Positions 52,276-62,223 are shown, counted from the stretch's first letter. The stretch: 64,000 nt of DNA from an uncultured Bacteroidales bacterium (GCA_945833885.1 CAMAFY010000002.1:1-64000), one strand, 5' to 3'. The notes: generated by a model not told the origin, from the letters alone. Numbers and translations are program-made.

Positions 52276-53883
52276 ATGTTTACTTTGAGAAAACTGATGA
52301 CCATGGCAGTAGTGTTGCTCTGCCAGGTAAGTTTTGCCCAACCTTTGGCACACCGCCATCTGGAAGATGCAACGTATTTCAACGCAGAATCCACCACAAC
52401 TGCCGCACAGAGCGAACTCAACGACGGCGAATGGGTGTCCATGGGTCAGGGCCGTTGGCGCGATGATTTCCTGACGCGCATCTTCAGCGTCGAATGTCTT
52501 GAATGGGATGTTGAGGTCATGAAGAATGATTCTTACCCCGGAGTCTACCGGGTCATGGCACCTTACAAGGAATGTCCCTACCAATCCATGCGTGAAATCG
52601 ACGAGAATTCGTATGTAGACTTCCACGCCGAAGACCCTCTCCGCGTTTACTTCACCGCATACAACACCGGTCTTGACCTCGATGGCAACGGTGCCCTCTG
52701 CATCAACTCCATTGCTGGCTACCAGGTTACCGAGAAAGGTGTGGAGAAAGGTTTGGAAGTCGCTGCCAACGATGGCGCATGCGGTGAGATGCAGGACGGC
52801 GAAATCCTCTTCCCACAGGCGTCGCTCCTCGTCAAATTTGAGGACAATCCGAACGATCAGTGGATGTTTGCCAACCTCAACTTCGGAGGTTACAAGACGG
52901 GATTCCGACTTCTCCTCCCCGATGCTCCGGACCTTGAACTCAGCATCGACCTCGTTGGCGTGAACGATGCCAAGGACCAGATGACCGTTCACTTCGGCGT
53001 GGGCAAGGATTGTGAGAAGGTTCGCGTGGCAATGCTCCCGGGAAAAGCCAACAATGACGACTGGAGAGCACTCCTTGAAGGCGCAGCCAAGTATCAGGAC
53101 ATCACGGAATCCAAGGACGTTGTCTTTGATTACGAGGCCGATGGTGTGTACACTTTCTACGCCATTCCCTATCTTTACGACACCAACCGCCGCGTAACGT
53201 GGCTCACAAAGGAACTTACCTATCTGAATCTTGGGTGGAAATTGCTCGGAAAAGCGGAATACACCGAGGCGTTCCTCGCTGATAATGAGCAGGGAGTTAT
53301 ACAAGATATCGAGCCAGTGACGTATTCTGTCGACATAGAAGAAAGCACTGAGACCCCGGGATACTATCGTTTGATCGATCCTTACGGAGATGCTTACCCC
53401 TATTCTACGAAGAACGACTACGACAATACGCGTAATTACTACATGGAGATTGATGCTTCTGATCCGGAATGCGTGTCTATCAAGGAAATGAAGGACGGTT
53501 GCGGCTGGAATTTCGGCATTGGTAAGATGGTTCTTTGGTCAAGAGCCGACCGCGGACTCCGCGATCAGGGCATGACAAAGGAGGATGTCAAGGCAAAAGG
53601 TTTGGCAGGAAAGGTGGAGAATGGCGTCATCACCTTCCCCAATGACGCACTTCTCGTCAGTTTCCCCGACTTCTATCCCTTCCCCTACTGGGCAAACTCC
53701 ACCGGAAAGTTCCGCATCGTACTGCCTGAAGGCGCAGGCATTGGCAACATCACTGCCGAGGAACCGGACGCTCCCGCCGCAGTTTACGACCTCAACGGCC
53801 GCCGCATCCAGCGCGAAAACCTCACCTCCGGCATCTATGTCGTGAAGCAAGGTGGCAAGACTGTCAAGATGATGGTGAAGTAA
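52276..53883 (+). CDS. Secreted protein with a duplicated beta domain and C-terminal sorting-like domain
   Basis: 535 residues. Signal peptide ending QVSFAQ. Two related modules are visible: residues about 55-130 (WVSMGQGRWRDDFLTRIF, PGVYRVMAPYKECPYQS, YVDFHAEDPLRVYF) and 325-405 (WKLLGKAEYTEAFLAD, PGYYRLIDPYGDAYPYST, YYMEIDASDPECVSI), each followed by a MQDGEILFPQASLLVKF or VENGVITFPNDALLVSF segment. The C-terminus (AAVYDLNGRRIQRENLTSGIYVVKQGG) is a sorting-like domain. Function is unknown. It lies in a run of secreted proteins. Confidence 0.75.
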   Translation: MFTLRKLMTMAVVLLCQVSFAQPLAHRHLEDATYFNAESTTTAAQSELNDGEWVSMGQGRWRDDFLTRIFSVECLEWDVEVMKNDSYPGVYRVMAPYKECPYQSMREIDENSYVDFHAEDPLRVYFTAYNTGLDLDGNGALCINSIAGYQVTEKGVEKGLEVAANDGACGEMQDGEILFPQASLLVKFEDNPNDQWMFANLNFGGYKTGFRLLLPDAPDLELSIDLVGVNDAKDQMTVHFGVGKDCEKVRVAMLPGKANNDDWRALLEGAAKYQDITESKDVVFDYEADGVYTFYAIPYLYDTNRRVTWLTKELTYLNLGWKLLGKAEYTEAFLADNEQGVIQDIEPVTYSVDIEESTETPGYYRLIDPYGDAYPYSTKNDYDNTRNYYMEIDASDPECVSIKEMKDGCGWNFGIGKMVLWSRADRGLRDQGMTKEDVKAKGLAGKVENGVITFPNDALLVSFPDFYPFPYWANSTGKFRIVLPEGAGIGNITAEEPDAPAAVYDLNGRRIQRENLTSGIYVVKQGGKTVKMMVK

Positions 53884-53989
53884 AGGCCGGATTCCCCGCT
53901 TTTAAGTAGGGTCCGACAATTCGTCTTATATTCGCATCTTACGGCGGTTCCCCGGCAGGATTTGGGTCGCACTGCCCGCCACACCAAGT

Positions 53990-54082
53990 GTCTTTCCAGC
54001 GGTTTACAAGGAGATTCTTTGTGGATTTGCGGAAATGCTTTGAGCGTTTTGTGGAAACGTCCCATATCCCGCCGGCGGAAAT
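53990..54082. repeat. 22-24-bp periodic array, four units
   Basis: Units from 53990, 54013, 54037 and 54059 (23, 24, 22, 24 bp). Shared core CTTTGTGGATTTGCGGAAA or CTTTGAGCGTTTTGTGGAAA, GGCGGAAA in the last. It fills much of the 262-bp gap and ends about 60 bp before the next start codon. Confidence 0.65.
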
Positions 54083-54145
54083 GCCGAATATTTCCAACAG
54101 AAAAACAAACTAAATAATTTATTTATCAATAAAAACTAACCTGTT

Positions 54146-57100
54146 ATGAAGAAAATTTCTACTCTTCTTCTGGGTCTTGCCCTTACCGCATCGGCATCGG
54201 CACAGTCCCTAAAGGTGCATACCTTCCCTTCTGTTACGCAGAAGGCTGAGGTAAAGACTCGTCCTCAGGTACGTAAGGCTCCGCTCAACGAAGACAAAGA
54301 GTTGGGTAAGTTGTTCTATGGTGCCACACAAGACGACGCATCTAATGAACCTGGTATCATCAAGTTCTATTCCAGCGATTTCTATAACTTGGAGAAACTC
54401 TGTATTATTTACGATGGTACAGACAACGAAATGGAACGTCGTACCACACTCCTCGGAGGAACATGGTATGAAGATGAGGATGGCGAGGGTGCATACTACG
54501 GTTATAGCGTCATCAATTACGATATGGGCTACACCTTTCCCCAGTATTTCATGAAAATAGATCTGGAGACGGGAGAGAAAACAATTGTGGAGGACCTCAC
54601 AAGTCTGAAGTCAAGTTGGCAGATTGTGGACGATATGAAGCAGAACCCCGTAGACAACAAACTCTATGCTATGCGTCAGGCTGCGGATGGTCTGTATTCT
54701 GAGTTCGGAACCGTGAATCCCGCTACCGGTGACTTCACCACTCTCGTACAGGCAGAGTACTGGTATCCCTCCATCGCATACGATGCTGATGGTAAACTCT
54801 ACGGCGTTCGTCCCACATTAAAGTCCAATGGCTTTGACGATGAAGGCTATGAAACTTTCGACATCGTCGGAAGTGTCTTTGCACAACTCGAACTGCAGGA
54901 CGGTCAGTTGGTGGAGGTTGAAAAGGTAAGCCTCAAATCTTGGGGTGAGAATTTCTGTATGTGGTATACCAATTCAATCTATGTTGACCAGGAGACTGGC
55001 AAGATTTATGGTTCCCTTATGGACCAAAATTCTTGGGGTCAGTACTTATATACGATTGACAAAGAGTCGGGAGAACTCACTTATGCTGGCTCCAGTCACA
55101 GCACGGTTCGCGGACTTTATTCGCCCTCTTATAAGACCGATAGCCGCGAGGCTGCCGCAAAAGTTTCCAACGTTTCCTCTGTTGCCGGAGAGAATGGTCA
55201 GAGCATCACGCTGACATGGACCAATCCTACCCTGCAGGTGAACGGCGAAACCCTTACCGAACTCGCTGAAGTCCGCATTTTCTGCGGCTCTCCCAGCGGT
55301 ATTGCTTACGCCACTCTGCCTGCTGAAGGCAAGATGGGCGAGGTGATGTCTTGGACCGATGTCAATCCCGAGCCGGGTGTCAACACCTATTTCATTGTTC
55401 CCTGCCGCAAGGAAGGCGAACTCGGTTATCCCGAAAGTTGGAATGCTTGGGGTGGTCCTGACGCTCCTGGTGCTCCTTCGTACGTAAATGCTGAGCGCAG
55501 TGGTAACGGTGTCCTCGTATCATGGCCTGCACCTGAGGCCGGTTTGCACGGAGGTTGGTACAGCGCAGATGGCGTAACTTACACCATCAAACGCTATCCT
55601 GACGAGAAGGTTCTCGCAACAGGTCTTACCGAAACTTCCTACTTCGACAACGTGTTCGACGCCATCAACTACTACAGTTACACCGTATACGCTACCAACA
55701 CTGTCGGTGACGGCGAGGAAACTTCTTCGTACCCCATCCTGGCAGGTCCCGCACATGATGTTCCCTACACCTCTGTTATCAACTCTTCTGAGGAGGCTGA
55801 GGCATGGACAATCATTGACGGCAACAACGACGGAACCCAATTCTCCTATTCCTCCTGGTACGCGCCTTTTGGTCTGATGCTCTACACCAATAAACCTGGA
55901 AGCAGCGACGATTACGCCGTATCTCCCGCCATTAAACTTGAAGGTGGTAAGACCTATAAGGTGCAGATGACCATCAATATCAACTATCCTTACGATGAAG
56001 AGAACCTTCCGGACAACCTGCATGACTTCGAATTCGTAGCAGGTCAGGGTACTACTGTTGAGGATCTTACCAACGTGTTCTACAAGGTTGATCAGTACAA
56101 GAACCCCTATTACGGCAACATTGCTTCGAACCACTTCTCGGTACAGTTCACTCCTGAGACTTCCGGTGAATGGAATATCGCACTCCATTGGCTGACCTCC
56201 AACGTATATGACTGGATTACTCTTGAGAGTTTCTCCATCAGCGAAGTCTTCGCCAACGACCTTGCTGTTGAAGAAGTTGAGGCTCCTGAGTTCGCAACTG
56301 TCAATACTGTTGCTCCCTTCTACGTAACGGTTGTGAACGAAGGTTCTGCCACTTCAGAAAACTACACGGTAGAAGTTGTGGCACAGAACGGCGAAAGCGA
56401 AGAAGTTGTCGGTGAAAGCGCTACCAATGGTGGACTCACTCCCGGCAGCAGTGCAAGAATCTATGTCGGTGCTTCCTTCGCAACTGCTGGAGACATCCAG
56501 GTTTACACTCGCGTGGTCTATGCTGCTGACGAAGAACCTACAAACAACGTTTCCGATTTCACGACCGTTACCGTAGAGAAGGAAGGCACTGTTCCCTTCT
56601 ATGCCGAGTTCAACACTGGTGAAAGTCTGGGCGTTGACACTCAGGCTCCCATCTGCTCATGGAAGCCCCACAGCACTTTCCAGAGCATCTACTATCCTTC
56701 TGAACTCTCTGCCCAAGTTGAGGGTGACCTTCTTACAATCTCTCGCATCGGACTTGACTACAGTTCGAACGAAGGTGCCACATTCTCTGACTACAATGTC
56801 AAAGTTTATCTCAACACGACCGATAAGAAGTGCTACACAAGTACGGATTACCTCTCCCATACTGAGGTGACCGAATGGGTAGACTTCGGAACTCTCTGCT
56901 TCGATGGTCAGGTAAGCACCGTTGATGGTCAGAACAAGATCCTTGCATTTGACCTGAATGAGGAGTTCTCTTACGACCTTAGCAAGAACCTTGTCGTAAC
57001 TATTGTCAAGGAAGGTGAGATTCCTGACAATGGTTATCCCGTACTCTTCAACACCTATAACAACATAGATGATGGTTGGGGTACCGACGATTATGGTAAA

Positions 57101-57400
57101 CTCCTCCGTTCTATCTTCTACAATGGCAAGTCTGCCTTCAACTTCGATGCAACGAAGGTGTATGGTAAGATGTGGCTTCCCATCCTCCATGTTGCGGCTA
57201 AGGAATACCTTGTCGGCATTGATGAAGTAACCTTCGGCGGCGAAGAGAATGCCCTGAACGGCGTTGTAAACGTCTACAATGTAAGTGGTCAACTCGTGAA
57301 GTGTGGCGAATTCAACAGCATTGAGCAACTCGGTCTCCAGAGCGGTCTCTACATTGTTCGCGACAACAACGGCAATACCAAGAAGATTCAGGTGAAGTAA
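54146..57400 (+). CDS. Large secreted multidomain protein with FN3-like domains and C-terminal sorting-like domain
   Basis: 1,084 residues. Signal peptide LLLGLALTASASAQ. Residues 50-330 look like a repeat-type beta structure (GKLYGVRPTL, ATGDFTTLVQAEYWYPSIAYD, SLMDQNSWGQYLYTID). FN3-like segments follow at about 345-420 and 440-530 (GVLVSWPAPEAGLHGG; ATGLTETSYFDNVFDAINYYSYTVYATN). A cleaved-adhesin or jelly-roll domain lies at about 540-700 and a CARDB-like domain at 710-800. The C-terminus (GVVNVYNVSGQLVKCG ... QSGLYIVRDNNGNTKKIQVK) is sorting-like. Function unknown, probably adhesive. Codon use in this gene is more T/A-rich at third positions than in its neighbours, which may reflect high expression or a different origin. 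Confidence 0.75.
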   Translation: MKKISTLLLGLALTASASAQSLKVHTFPSVTQKAEVKTRPQVRKAPLNEDKELGKLFYGATQDDASNEPGIIKFYSSDFYNLEKLCIIYDGTDNEMERRTTLLGGTWYEDEDGEGAYYGYSVINYDMGYTFPQYFMKIDLETGEKTIVEDLTSLKSSWQIVDDMKQNPVDNKLYAMRQAADGLYSEFGTVNPATGDFTTLVQAEYWYPSIAYDADGKLYGVRPTLKSNGFDDEGYETFDIVGSVFAQLELQDGQLVEVEKVSLKSWGENFCMWYTNSIYVDQETGKIYGSLMDQNSWGQYLYTIDKESGELTYAGSSHSTVRGLYSPSYKTDSREAAAKVSNVSSVAGENGQSITLTWTNPTLQVNGETLTELAEVRIFCGSPSGIAYATLPAEGKMGEVMSWTDVNPEPGVNTYFIVPCRKEGELGYPESWNAWGGPDAPGAPSYVNAERSGNGVLVSWPAPEAGLHGGWYSADGVTYTIKRYPDEKVLATGLTETSYFDNVFDAINYYSYTVYATNTVGDGEETSSYPILAGPAHDVPYTSVINSSEEAEAWTIIDGNNDGTQFSYSSWYAPFGLMLYTNKPGSSDDYAVSPAIKLEGGKTYKVQMTININYPYDEENLPDNLHDFEFVAGQGTTVEDLTNVFYKVDQYKNPYYGNIASNHFSVQFTPETSGEWNIALHWLTSNVYDWITLESFSISEVFANDLAVEEVEAPEFATVNTVAPFYVTVVNEGSATSENYTVEVVAQNGESEEVVGESATNGGLTPGSSARIYVGASFATAGDIQVYTRVVYAADEEPTNNVSDFTTVTVEKEGTVPFYAEFNTGESLGVDTQAPICSWKPHSTFQSIYYPSELSAQVEGDLLTISRIGLDYSSNEGATFSDYNVKVYLNTTDKKCYTSTDYLSHTEVTEWVDFGTLCFDGQVSTVDGQNKILAFDLNEEFSYDLSKNLVVTIVKEGEIPDNGYPVLFNTYNNIDDGWGTDDYGKLLRSIFYNGKSAFNFDATKVYGKMWLPILHVAAKEYLVGIDEVTFGGEENALNGVVNVYNVSGQLVKCGEFNSIEQLGLQSGLYIVRDNNGNTKKIQVK

Positions 57401-57714
57401 TCTTGCTTTACCCGTGATTAGTTGTGGACGGGTTCTGTAAATTCCTTCAGGTTCTCCGGAAAAAGGCAGAGAACTTGACGTGCAAGTTATGGAACCCGTC
57501 CATAATATTAAAAGGAGTATTCAGCCCTTCGGCAGGCAGCGTCCGCCCGTCATCTGGCAAGACGACGCTCCCGCAGCCTTTCAGCCACGGAACATCTTCT
57601 GGTTTCGCTGCGTGCGGAAGGGCAGGAATCCCCCTTGTCAAAGCAAAAAAGATTTACGGTGGTAAGACACATGATCCACCATTAACCCTCTTATAAAAAG
57701 TAACAAACTGTCTT
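57401..57714. other. 314-bp gene-free stretch between two secreted-protein genes
   Basis: Contains a long hairpin with 11-base outer arms TGGACGGGTTC and GAACCCGTCCA (57424-57501) and an inner TTCTC/GAGAA pair, perhaps a terminator without a T tract or a structured RNA. From 57510 to the next start nothing else was seen except a GGTGG/CCACC hairpin just before the gene (57658-57680), resembling the one before GH2. Confidence 0.55.
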
Positions 57715-59811
57715 ATGAATAAGTTTTTACTTGCTTCCCTTCTGGCATCGTTCAGTCTGGCATCGAATGCCGACGAACTGAAGGGCCGCGCTTTACCCTT
57801 GCAGGCCGCAAAGACCCAGCCTGCGCGTGTGGCATCTATGGCCGGAGGTCCCCAACTTGTGGCCGCCCGTATCGTGCCTTCTACGGAGACTGACGCGTCC
57901 TGGATCCTGCAATATGGCGAGCGTGTCGACGTCTTTTCCGAGGATTTCTCCAAAATGGAGAAGGGTAGTCTTGGAAATCCCGCGACCTCTGTGGAAATAA
58001 CCATGGCAAATCCCGAGTACCCCTGGACCAATCTCGACCCCAAATATACGGACCAGCCCGGATGGGGTGCCGGTGGTGCATATCCCGCAGGCGGAATGGT
58101 TTCGCTCTTTGACGAGGAAGACCTCGACGATTATGCGCACATCAACACGCCGATGCTTGACCTTCATGAGAATGATGGCGTGGCCGTGCTCGAATTCAAG
58201 GCACGTACCTACAAAAAGAACAACACTTCCCTCATCATTGAAGCCGCTGAGACCTACAATATGAGCCCCACTTGGAAGATTCTGGAGCAGAATTACAGCG
58301 ATTTCGAGGTGACTCCCGAGTGGAAGACCTATCAATTCTACTTCCGTGGTTGCGAGTCGTACACCCTTTTCAACATCGTTCCCCAAGAGTCTCCCGCCAT
58401 TTACATCGACGACCTTAAGGTCTTCCAGATCAAGGCCCACGTTGGTTTCCCCCAGGTTCTCCCGCATTCCGACTATACGAGTGAGAGTTTCACCGCCAAC
58501 TGGTCCGCTGTTCCCGGTGCCGACCACTACCTTTTGAGCGTGAAGAAGTTCAACGAGGAGATGGAGGACTGGGAGGAATTCATCGACGAAGCCCAGGTGG
58601 ACGGCACCTCTTTCGTGGTTCCCGAAATCGAAAGTGGCGCCACTTATGCCTACACCGTCTACGCTGTCAAGGGTGAGTACACCTCACTTCCCAGCGACGA
58701 AGTCATCGTCTTCGACCTTGCGGCACCCGTGATGGGCGACACCAAACTCACCGACGACGGCTACCATGCACAGTGGAGCGCGGTGCCTTCTGCCGAACGT
58801 TACAACTATTGGGCCATGAACGAGCGCGTGGCAAAGCAGGACGGAACCTTCAAGGTGACGAAGATGGACTTCGACGAAGTCAAACTTCCTGATGGCTCAG
58901 AGCCCTATATGCAACTCGGCGATGAACCCAACTGCTACGGCGACACCTACATTTTCGGTGAGGATCAGGCGGGATGGCACGTGACAAACTACATGCCTTA
59001 CGTCGGAGGATTCATTGCTCTCGACGCATACTTCTACATCTATCAGTCCGATCAGAGCGGAATGATATCCCCCGCTTTGGACTTCTCCAAAGACAATGGC
59101 CGCATTGACCTCTCCATGCGCCTCATGGGCGAACTCGTAAACTGGTGGGACGAGGCAGGAACCAAGCATCAGGACGTCGTACAGTGCGCTGTCGCCCTCT
59201 TCAACTACGACGAGGTAGAGGGCGATTATTCGCAGGCCGAACTCGTTTACCCCGGTACCGTCGGCGAGGACTGGGGCACTTTCACTGCCAAACTGACGAA
59301 GGGTACGAAGAATTCCAAGGTGGGAATCTTCGCCGTCACCATGCCTGGCAACCTCTATGTCGATGATCTCCTCATCACACAGCAGTACAATGCCGGCGAC
59401 GTCCTCCGCGAACCCTTCTACTTCGGACGCTACCTCGAGGGTACGGAAGTGGATGTCACCATCCCCGAGCGCGTACGTTTCCAGCACCTTTATCATAAGG
59501 TGAGCGCCATAAAGTCCGATTCTTACTTCACCTATGACGACATCTGCGAGAGCCGCTTCTCCGACGAATGCCTCGTCGAGGCCGCCGAGACCGGCATCAG
59601 CACGCCTACCACCCGCAAGCCTTTCGTGATGTTCAGCAATGGAAACCTCGACATCCAGAACCCCGCAGGCGAGAAGGTTGAAGTCTACACCGTCGACGGA
59701 CGCCTCATCGCTTCCGACGCTACGGCCAACGAACATCTGACCATGCCCGTTGCCATGGGCGGCACCTATGTGGTACGCATCGGCAAGCAGAGCATCAAGG
59801 TTCAACTCTAA
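57715..59811 (+). CDS. Secreted FN3-containing protein with C-terminal sorting-like domain
   Basis: 698 residues. Signal peptide MNKFLLASLLASFSLASNA. Residues about 75-245 form a jelly-roll type domain (VFSEDFSKMEKGSLG, HINTPMLDLHENDGVAVLEF, WKTYQFYFRG, SPAIYIDDLKVFQ). FN3 domains lie at about 250-340 and 345-370 (FTANWSAVPGADHYLLSV; YHAQWSAVPSAERYNYW). A second jelly-roll is at about 400-580 (MISPALDFSKDNGRIDLSMRL, LYVDDLLITQQY). The C-terminal sorting-like domain reads GEKVEVYTVDGRLIASD ... GGTYVVRIGKQSIKVQL. It shares architecture with the preceding protein. Confidence 0.75.
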   Translation: MNKFLLASLLASFSLASNADELKGRALPLQAAKTQPARVASMAGGPQLVAARIVPSTETDASWILQYGERVDVFSEDFSKMEKGSLGNPATSVEITMANPEYPWTNLDPKYTDQPGWGAGGAYPAGGMVSLFDEEDLDDYAHINTPMLDLHENDGVAVLEFKARTYKKNNTSLIIEAAETYNMSPTWKILEQNYSDFEVTPEWKTYQFYFRGCESYTLFNIVPQESPAIYIDDLKVFQIKAHVGFPQVLPHSDYTSESFTANWSAVPGADHYLLSVKKFNEEMEDWEEFIDEAQVDGTSFVVPEIESGATYAYTVYAVKGEYTSLPSDEVIVFDLAAPVMGDTKLTDDGYHAQWSAVPSAERYNYWAMNERVAKQDGTFKVTKMDFDEVKLPDGSEPYMQLGDEPNCYGDTYIFGEDQAGWHVTNYMPYVGGFIALDAYFYIYQSDQSGMISPALDFSKDNGRIDLSMRLMGELVNWWDEAGTKHQDVVQCAVALFNYDEVEGDYSQAELVYPGTVGEDWGTFTAKLTKGTKNSKVGIFAVTMPGNLYVDDLLITQQYNAGDVLREPFYFGRYLEGTEVDVTIPERVRFQHLYHKVSAIKSDSYFTYDDICESRFSDECLVEAAETGISTPTTRKPFVMFSNGNLDIQNPAGEKVEVYTVDGRLIASDATANEHLTMPVAMGGTYVVRIGKQSIKVQL

Positions 59812-59863
59812 TCCATAGGCTAACGGCGGTTTGCGCCGCCCGTCAGCCGGAAGTTTCCACTAT

Positions 59864-59910
59864 AATCCCCCAGGCCACCATCCCCTTCGGATGGCAGGCT
59901 TGGGGGATTT
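59864..59910 (+). terminator. Terminator of the secreted protein gene at 57715
   Basis: Stem AATCCCCCAGGCC/GGCTTGGGGGATT (one G-T/A mismatch region) with an inner CATCC/GGATG pair and a T tract, 52 bp after the stop. Confidence 0.85.
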
Positions 59911-59932
59911 CCTTTCCGCCCGCTCCCGATGG

Positions 59933-60042
59933 CCTCGGAACATGGCCTTGAAAAGTTCCGCATTTCCCGCACGGAAGTTCGGAACTTTCCCCTCAGAAGT
60001 GCCGCACTTTCGGGGGGAAACATCCGCACTTTTTCCGGCGTA
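59933..60042. repeat. 22-bp periodic array, five units, CGGCACTTT family
   Basis: Exactly 22-bp units at 59933, 59955, 59977, 59999 and 60021. Cores CCTCGGAACATG, GTTCCGCATTTC, GTTCGGAACTTT, GTGCCGCACTTT and CATCCGCACTTT; the first four close with GAA or AAA. It directly follows the terminator at 59864. The rest of the 660-bp gap up to 60350 shows no gene. Confidence 0.9.
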
Positions 60043-60384
60043 TGGCCGCACGCGCTTTTCATACGTCCCGACAAGGCGTGAAAACCTGTGGCATCGCCTT
60101 TCGTGCATCCCTTACCCCTCTGTCCTTCACAGCCGGAAGTGGCATCGGCGACACCTGCCCGTCACCGCGTACATCCCGGCAGCGCATGGCATAAGGTCTT
60201 TGCGGAAATGCCGCAAACGTCCGCTGAAAACGTGCCGCCCTCACCGTCTTCTTTGCCGGAAATTCGGCATTGGGGCCGCCGGTACGCTGTGGTTTTTACA
60301 AACAACTCTTTTCATCTTCCACGGCGTACTGCCAACAATAAAGCATTTTTTTACATTTGTCTTGCATACTTTGTCAATAAACAC

Positions 60385-60392
60385 TACCTTTG
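60385..60392 (+). promoter_or_regulatory. -7 box TACCTTTG of the AspT/YidE-type transporter gene
   Basis: TACCTTTG 79 bp before the start codon. A TTTG lies at 60356-60359 (25-bp gap, rather long). A second -7-like box, TACATTTG, overlaps it at 60352-60359. Confidence 0.6.
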
Positions 60393-60471
60393 CCGATGGA
60401 GGCTGACGGGTGGATTCTCCGTCGTCGCCCTTGCTACAGTCCTTGAACACATCTAAAAACAAGTTTAATAT

Positions 60472-62223
60472 ATGGATTGGTTAGTCAAACTTTTCACAAA
60501 TCCTGAGGGCATTGCCCATATCATGATTCTGTATGCCCTCGTCATCAGTCTCGGAGTTAAACTCGGACGCTGGAAGATTGGCGGCAAGAAGAACGGTATT
60601 GCCTTCGGTGTTACGTGGGTGCTTTTTGTCGGCATCATTGTCGGTCACATCTGCACTCACGGACTTTATGCCAACGCTGCCGAGGCCGTGGCCTATCAAA
60701 AGCCCATCATCGACCTCGTGAAGGAACTTGGTCTTATCCTCTTTGTCTACTGCATTGGTCTGCAAGTGGGCCCCAGTTTCTTTGAAGTCTTCAAAGGTGG
60801 TGGCGGCGTACAGATGAACCTTCTTGCCGTAGGCATTGTGCTTCTCAACGTAGCCGTCATGCTTGGCCTTTGGGCTCTCGGAAGTCAGATGGGATTCCTC
60901 ACGCAGGGCGACAACAATCTTCCGATGATGGTGGGTGTAATGTACGGAGCCGTGACGAACACTCCGGGTCTTGGCGCCGCGAATGGCGTACTTGCCGAAG
61001 TGCTTGGCGATGCCGCTCCCGCCATTGCCAACGGTTATGCCTGCGCATATCCGCTCGGCGTGGTCGGAATCATCCTTTCCACCATCGTCATCCGCTTCCT
61101 TACCCGCACGAGCATCGAGGAATCGCGTGCCGAACTGGCGAAGAGCGAGGCCAACAGTCCCGATCGTTCAGCATATCACATGGCTGTCCGCGTGAAGAAC
61201 TCCGCAGTTATCGGACGCAGCCTGCAGCAACTTCACGACTTCCTGAACCGTCAGTTCGTGGTCAGCCGCTGCTTCCTTGCCGACGGAAGTGTCATCATTC
61301 CCAACGGCAACACCCAGTTGGAGATGGGCATGGAGGTGCACATCACCTGTGCTGAGGCCGAGGCAGAGCCCATTTCTGTCCTCATCGGTGAGGTCATTCC
61401 CCGGGGACAGTGGGCGGAAGTTTCGGACGAACAGAACTACGTCAGCCAGCGTCTCATCATCACAAAGCCCGAAATCAACGGCAAAACCTTCAACGACCTG
61501 CATTTTTCCACCATCTATGGTGTCAACGTCACCCGCGTGACGCGTAACGGAATGGAACTCTTCGCCGCCCGCGACCTCCGTCTTATGGTCGGCGACCGCC
61601 TGCTTGTCACCGGTAGAAAGGAGAACATCGAGCAGATGCGCGACCTGATTGGTGCCAACGTCAAGCACCTCGACCACCCCAATGTAGGCGCCATTTTCTT
61701 CGGAATCCTCGCCGGAGTCCTCCTCGGACAGGTGCCCATTCCTATCCCTGGTGTGGAGATTCCCGTCAAACTTGGCCTTGCCGGAGGTCCGCTTGTCGTG
61801 GCCATTCTCATCGGAGCCTTTGGATACCGCTACAAAATCAACAGTTATACTTCCACATCTGCCAACATGCTTCTCCGCGAAGTGGGACTCATCCTCTTCC
61901 TCAGCAGCGTAGGTATTCAGGCAGGTGCCAAGTTCCTCGACACGGTTCTCCAAGGTGACGGCGTGCATTATATATGGATGGGATTCCTCATCACCATCAT
62001 TCCTATCCTCATCATGGGAGTTGTCGGCCGCTTGCGCCTCAAACTCAACTATTTTACCCTGATGGGTCTCATCGCTGGTTCGAACACCGACCCCCCAGCA
62101 TTGGCATTTGCCAACGCTACTGCCGGCAACAATGCTCCTGCCGTCGGATATTCCACCGTCTATCCCCTCTCCATGTTCCTCCGTATCCTTATGGCACAAC
62201 TCGTACTCATCTTCTTTATGTAA
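60472..62223 (+). CDS. AspT/YidE-family transporter (aspartate:alanine exchanger family)
   Basis: 583 residues. Two membrane domains of about five to six helices each flank a pair of TrkA-C (RCK_C) domains in the middle (residues about 230-400: VKNSAVIGRSLQQLHDFLNRQFVVSRCFLADG; YVSQRLIITKPEINGKTFNDLHFSTIYGVNVTRVTRNG). The conserved GLQVGPSFFEVF and GVMYGAVTNTPGLGAANGVL segments of the first half are echoed by SVGIQAGAKFLDTV and GSNTDPPALAFANA in the second. The substrate is unknown: aspartate and alanine for some members. It stands alone with its own promoter. Confidence 0.88.
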   Translation: MDWLVKLFTNPEGIAHIMILYALVISLGVKLGRWKIGGKKNGIAFGVTWVLFVGIIVGHICTHGLYANAAEAVAYQKPIIDLVKELGLILFVYCIGLQVGPSFFEVFKGGGGVQMNLLAVGIVLLNVAVMLGLWALGSQMGFLTQGDNNLPMMVGVMYGAVTNTPGLGAANGVLAEVLGDAAPAIANGYACAYPLGVVGIILSTIVIRFLTRTSIEESRAELAKSEANSPDRSAYHMAVRVKNSAVIGRSLQQLHDFLNRQFVVSRCFLADGSVIIPNGNTQLEMGMEVHITCAEAEAEPISVLIGEVIPRGQWAEVSDEQNYVSQRLIITKPEINGKTFNDLHFSTIYGVNVTRVTRNGMELFAARDLRLMVGDRLLVTGRKENIEQMRDLIGANVKHLDHPNVGAIFFGILAGVLLGQVPIPIPGVEIPVKLGLAGGPLVVAILIGAFGYRYKINSYTSTSANMLLREVGLILFLSSVGIQAGAKFLDTVLQGDGVHYIWMGFLITIIPILIMGVVGRLRLKLNYFTLMGLIAGSNTDPPALAFANATAGNNAPAVGYSTVYPLSMFLRILMAQLVLIFFM

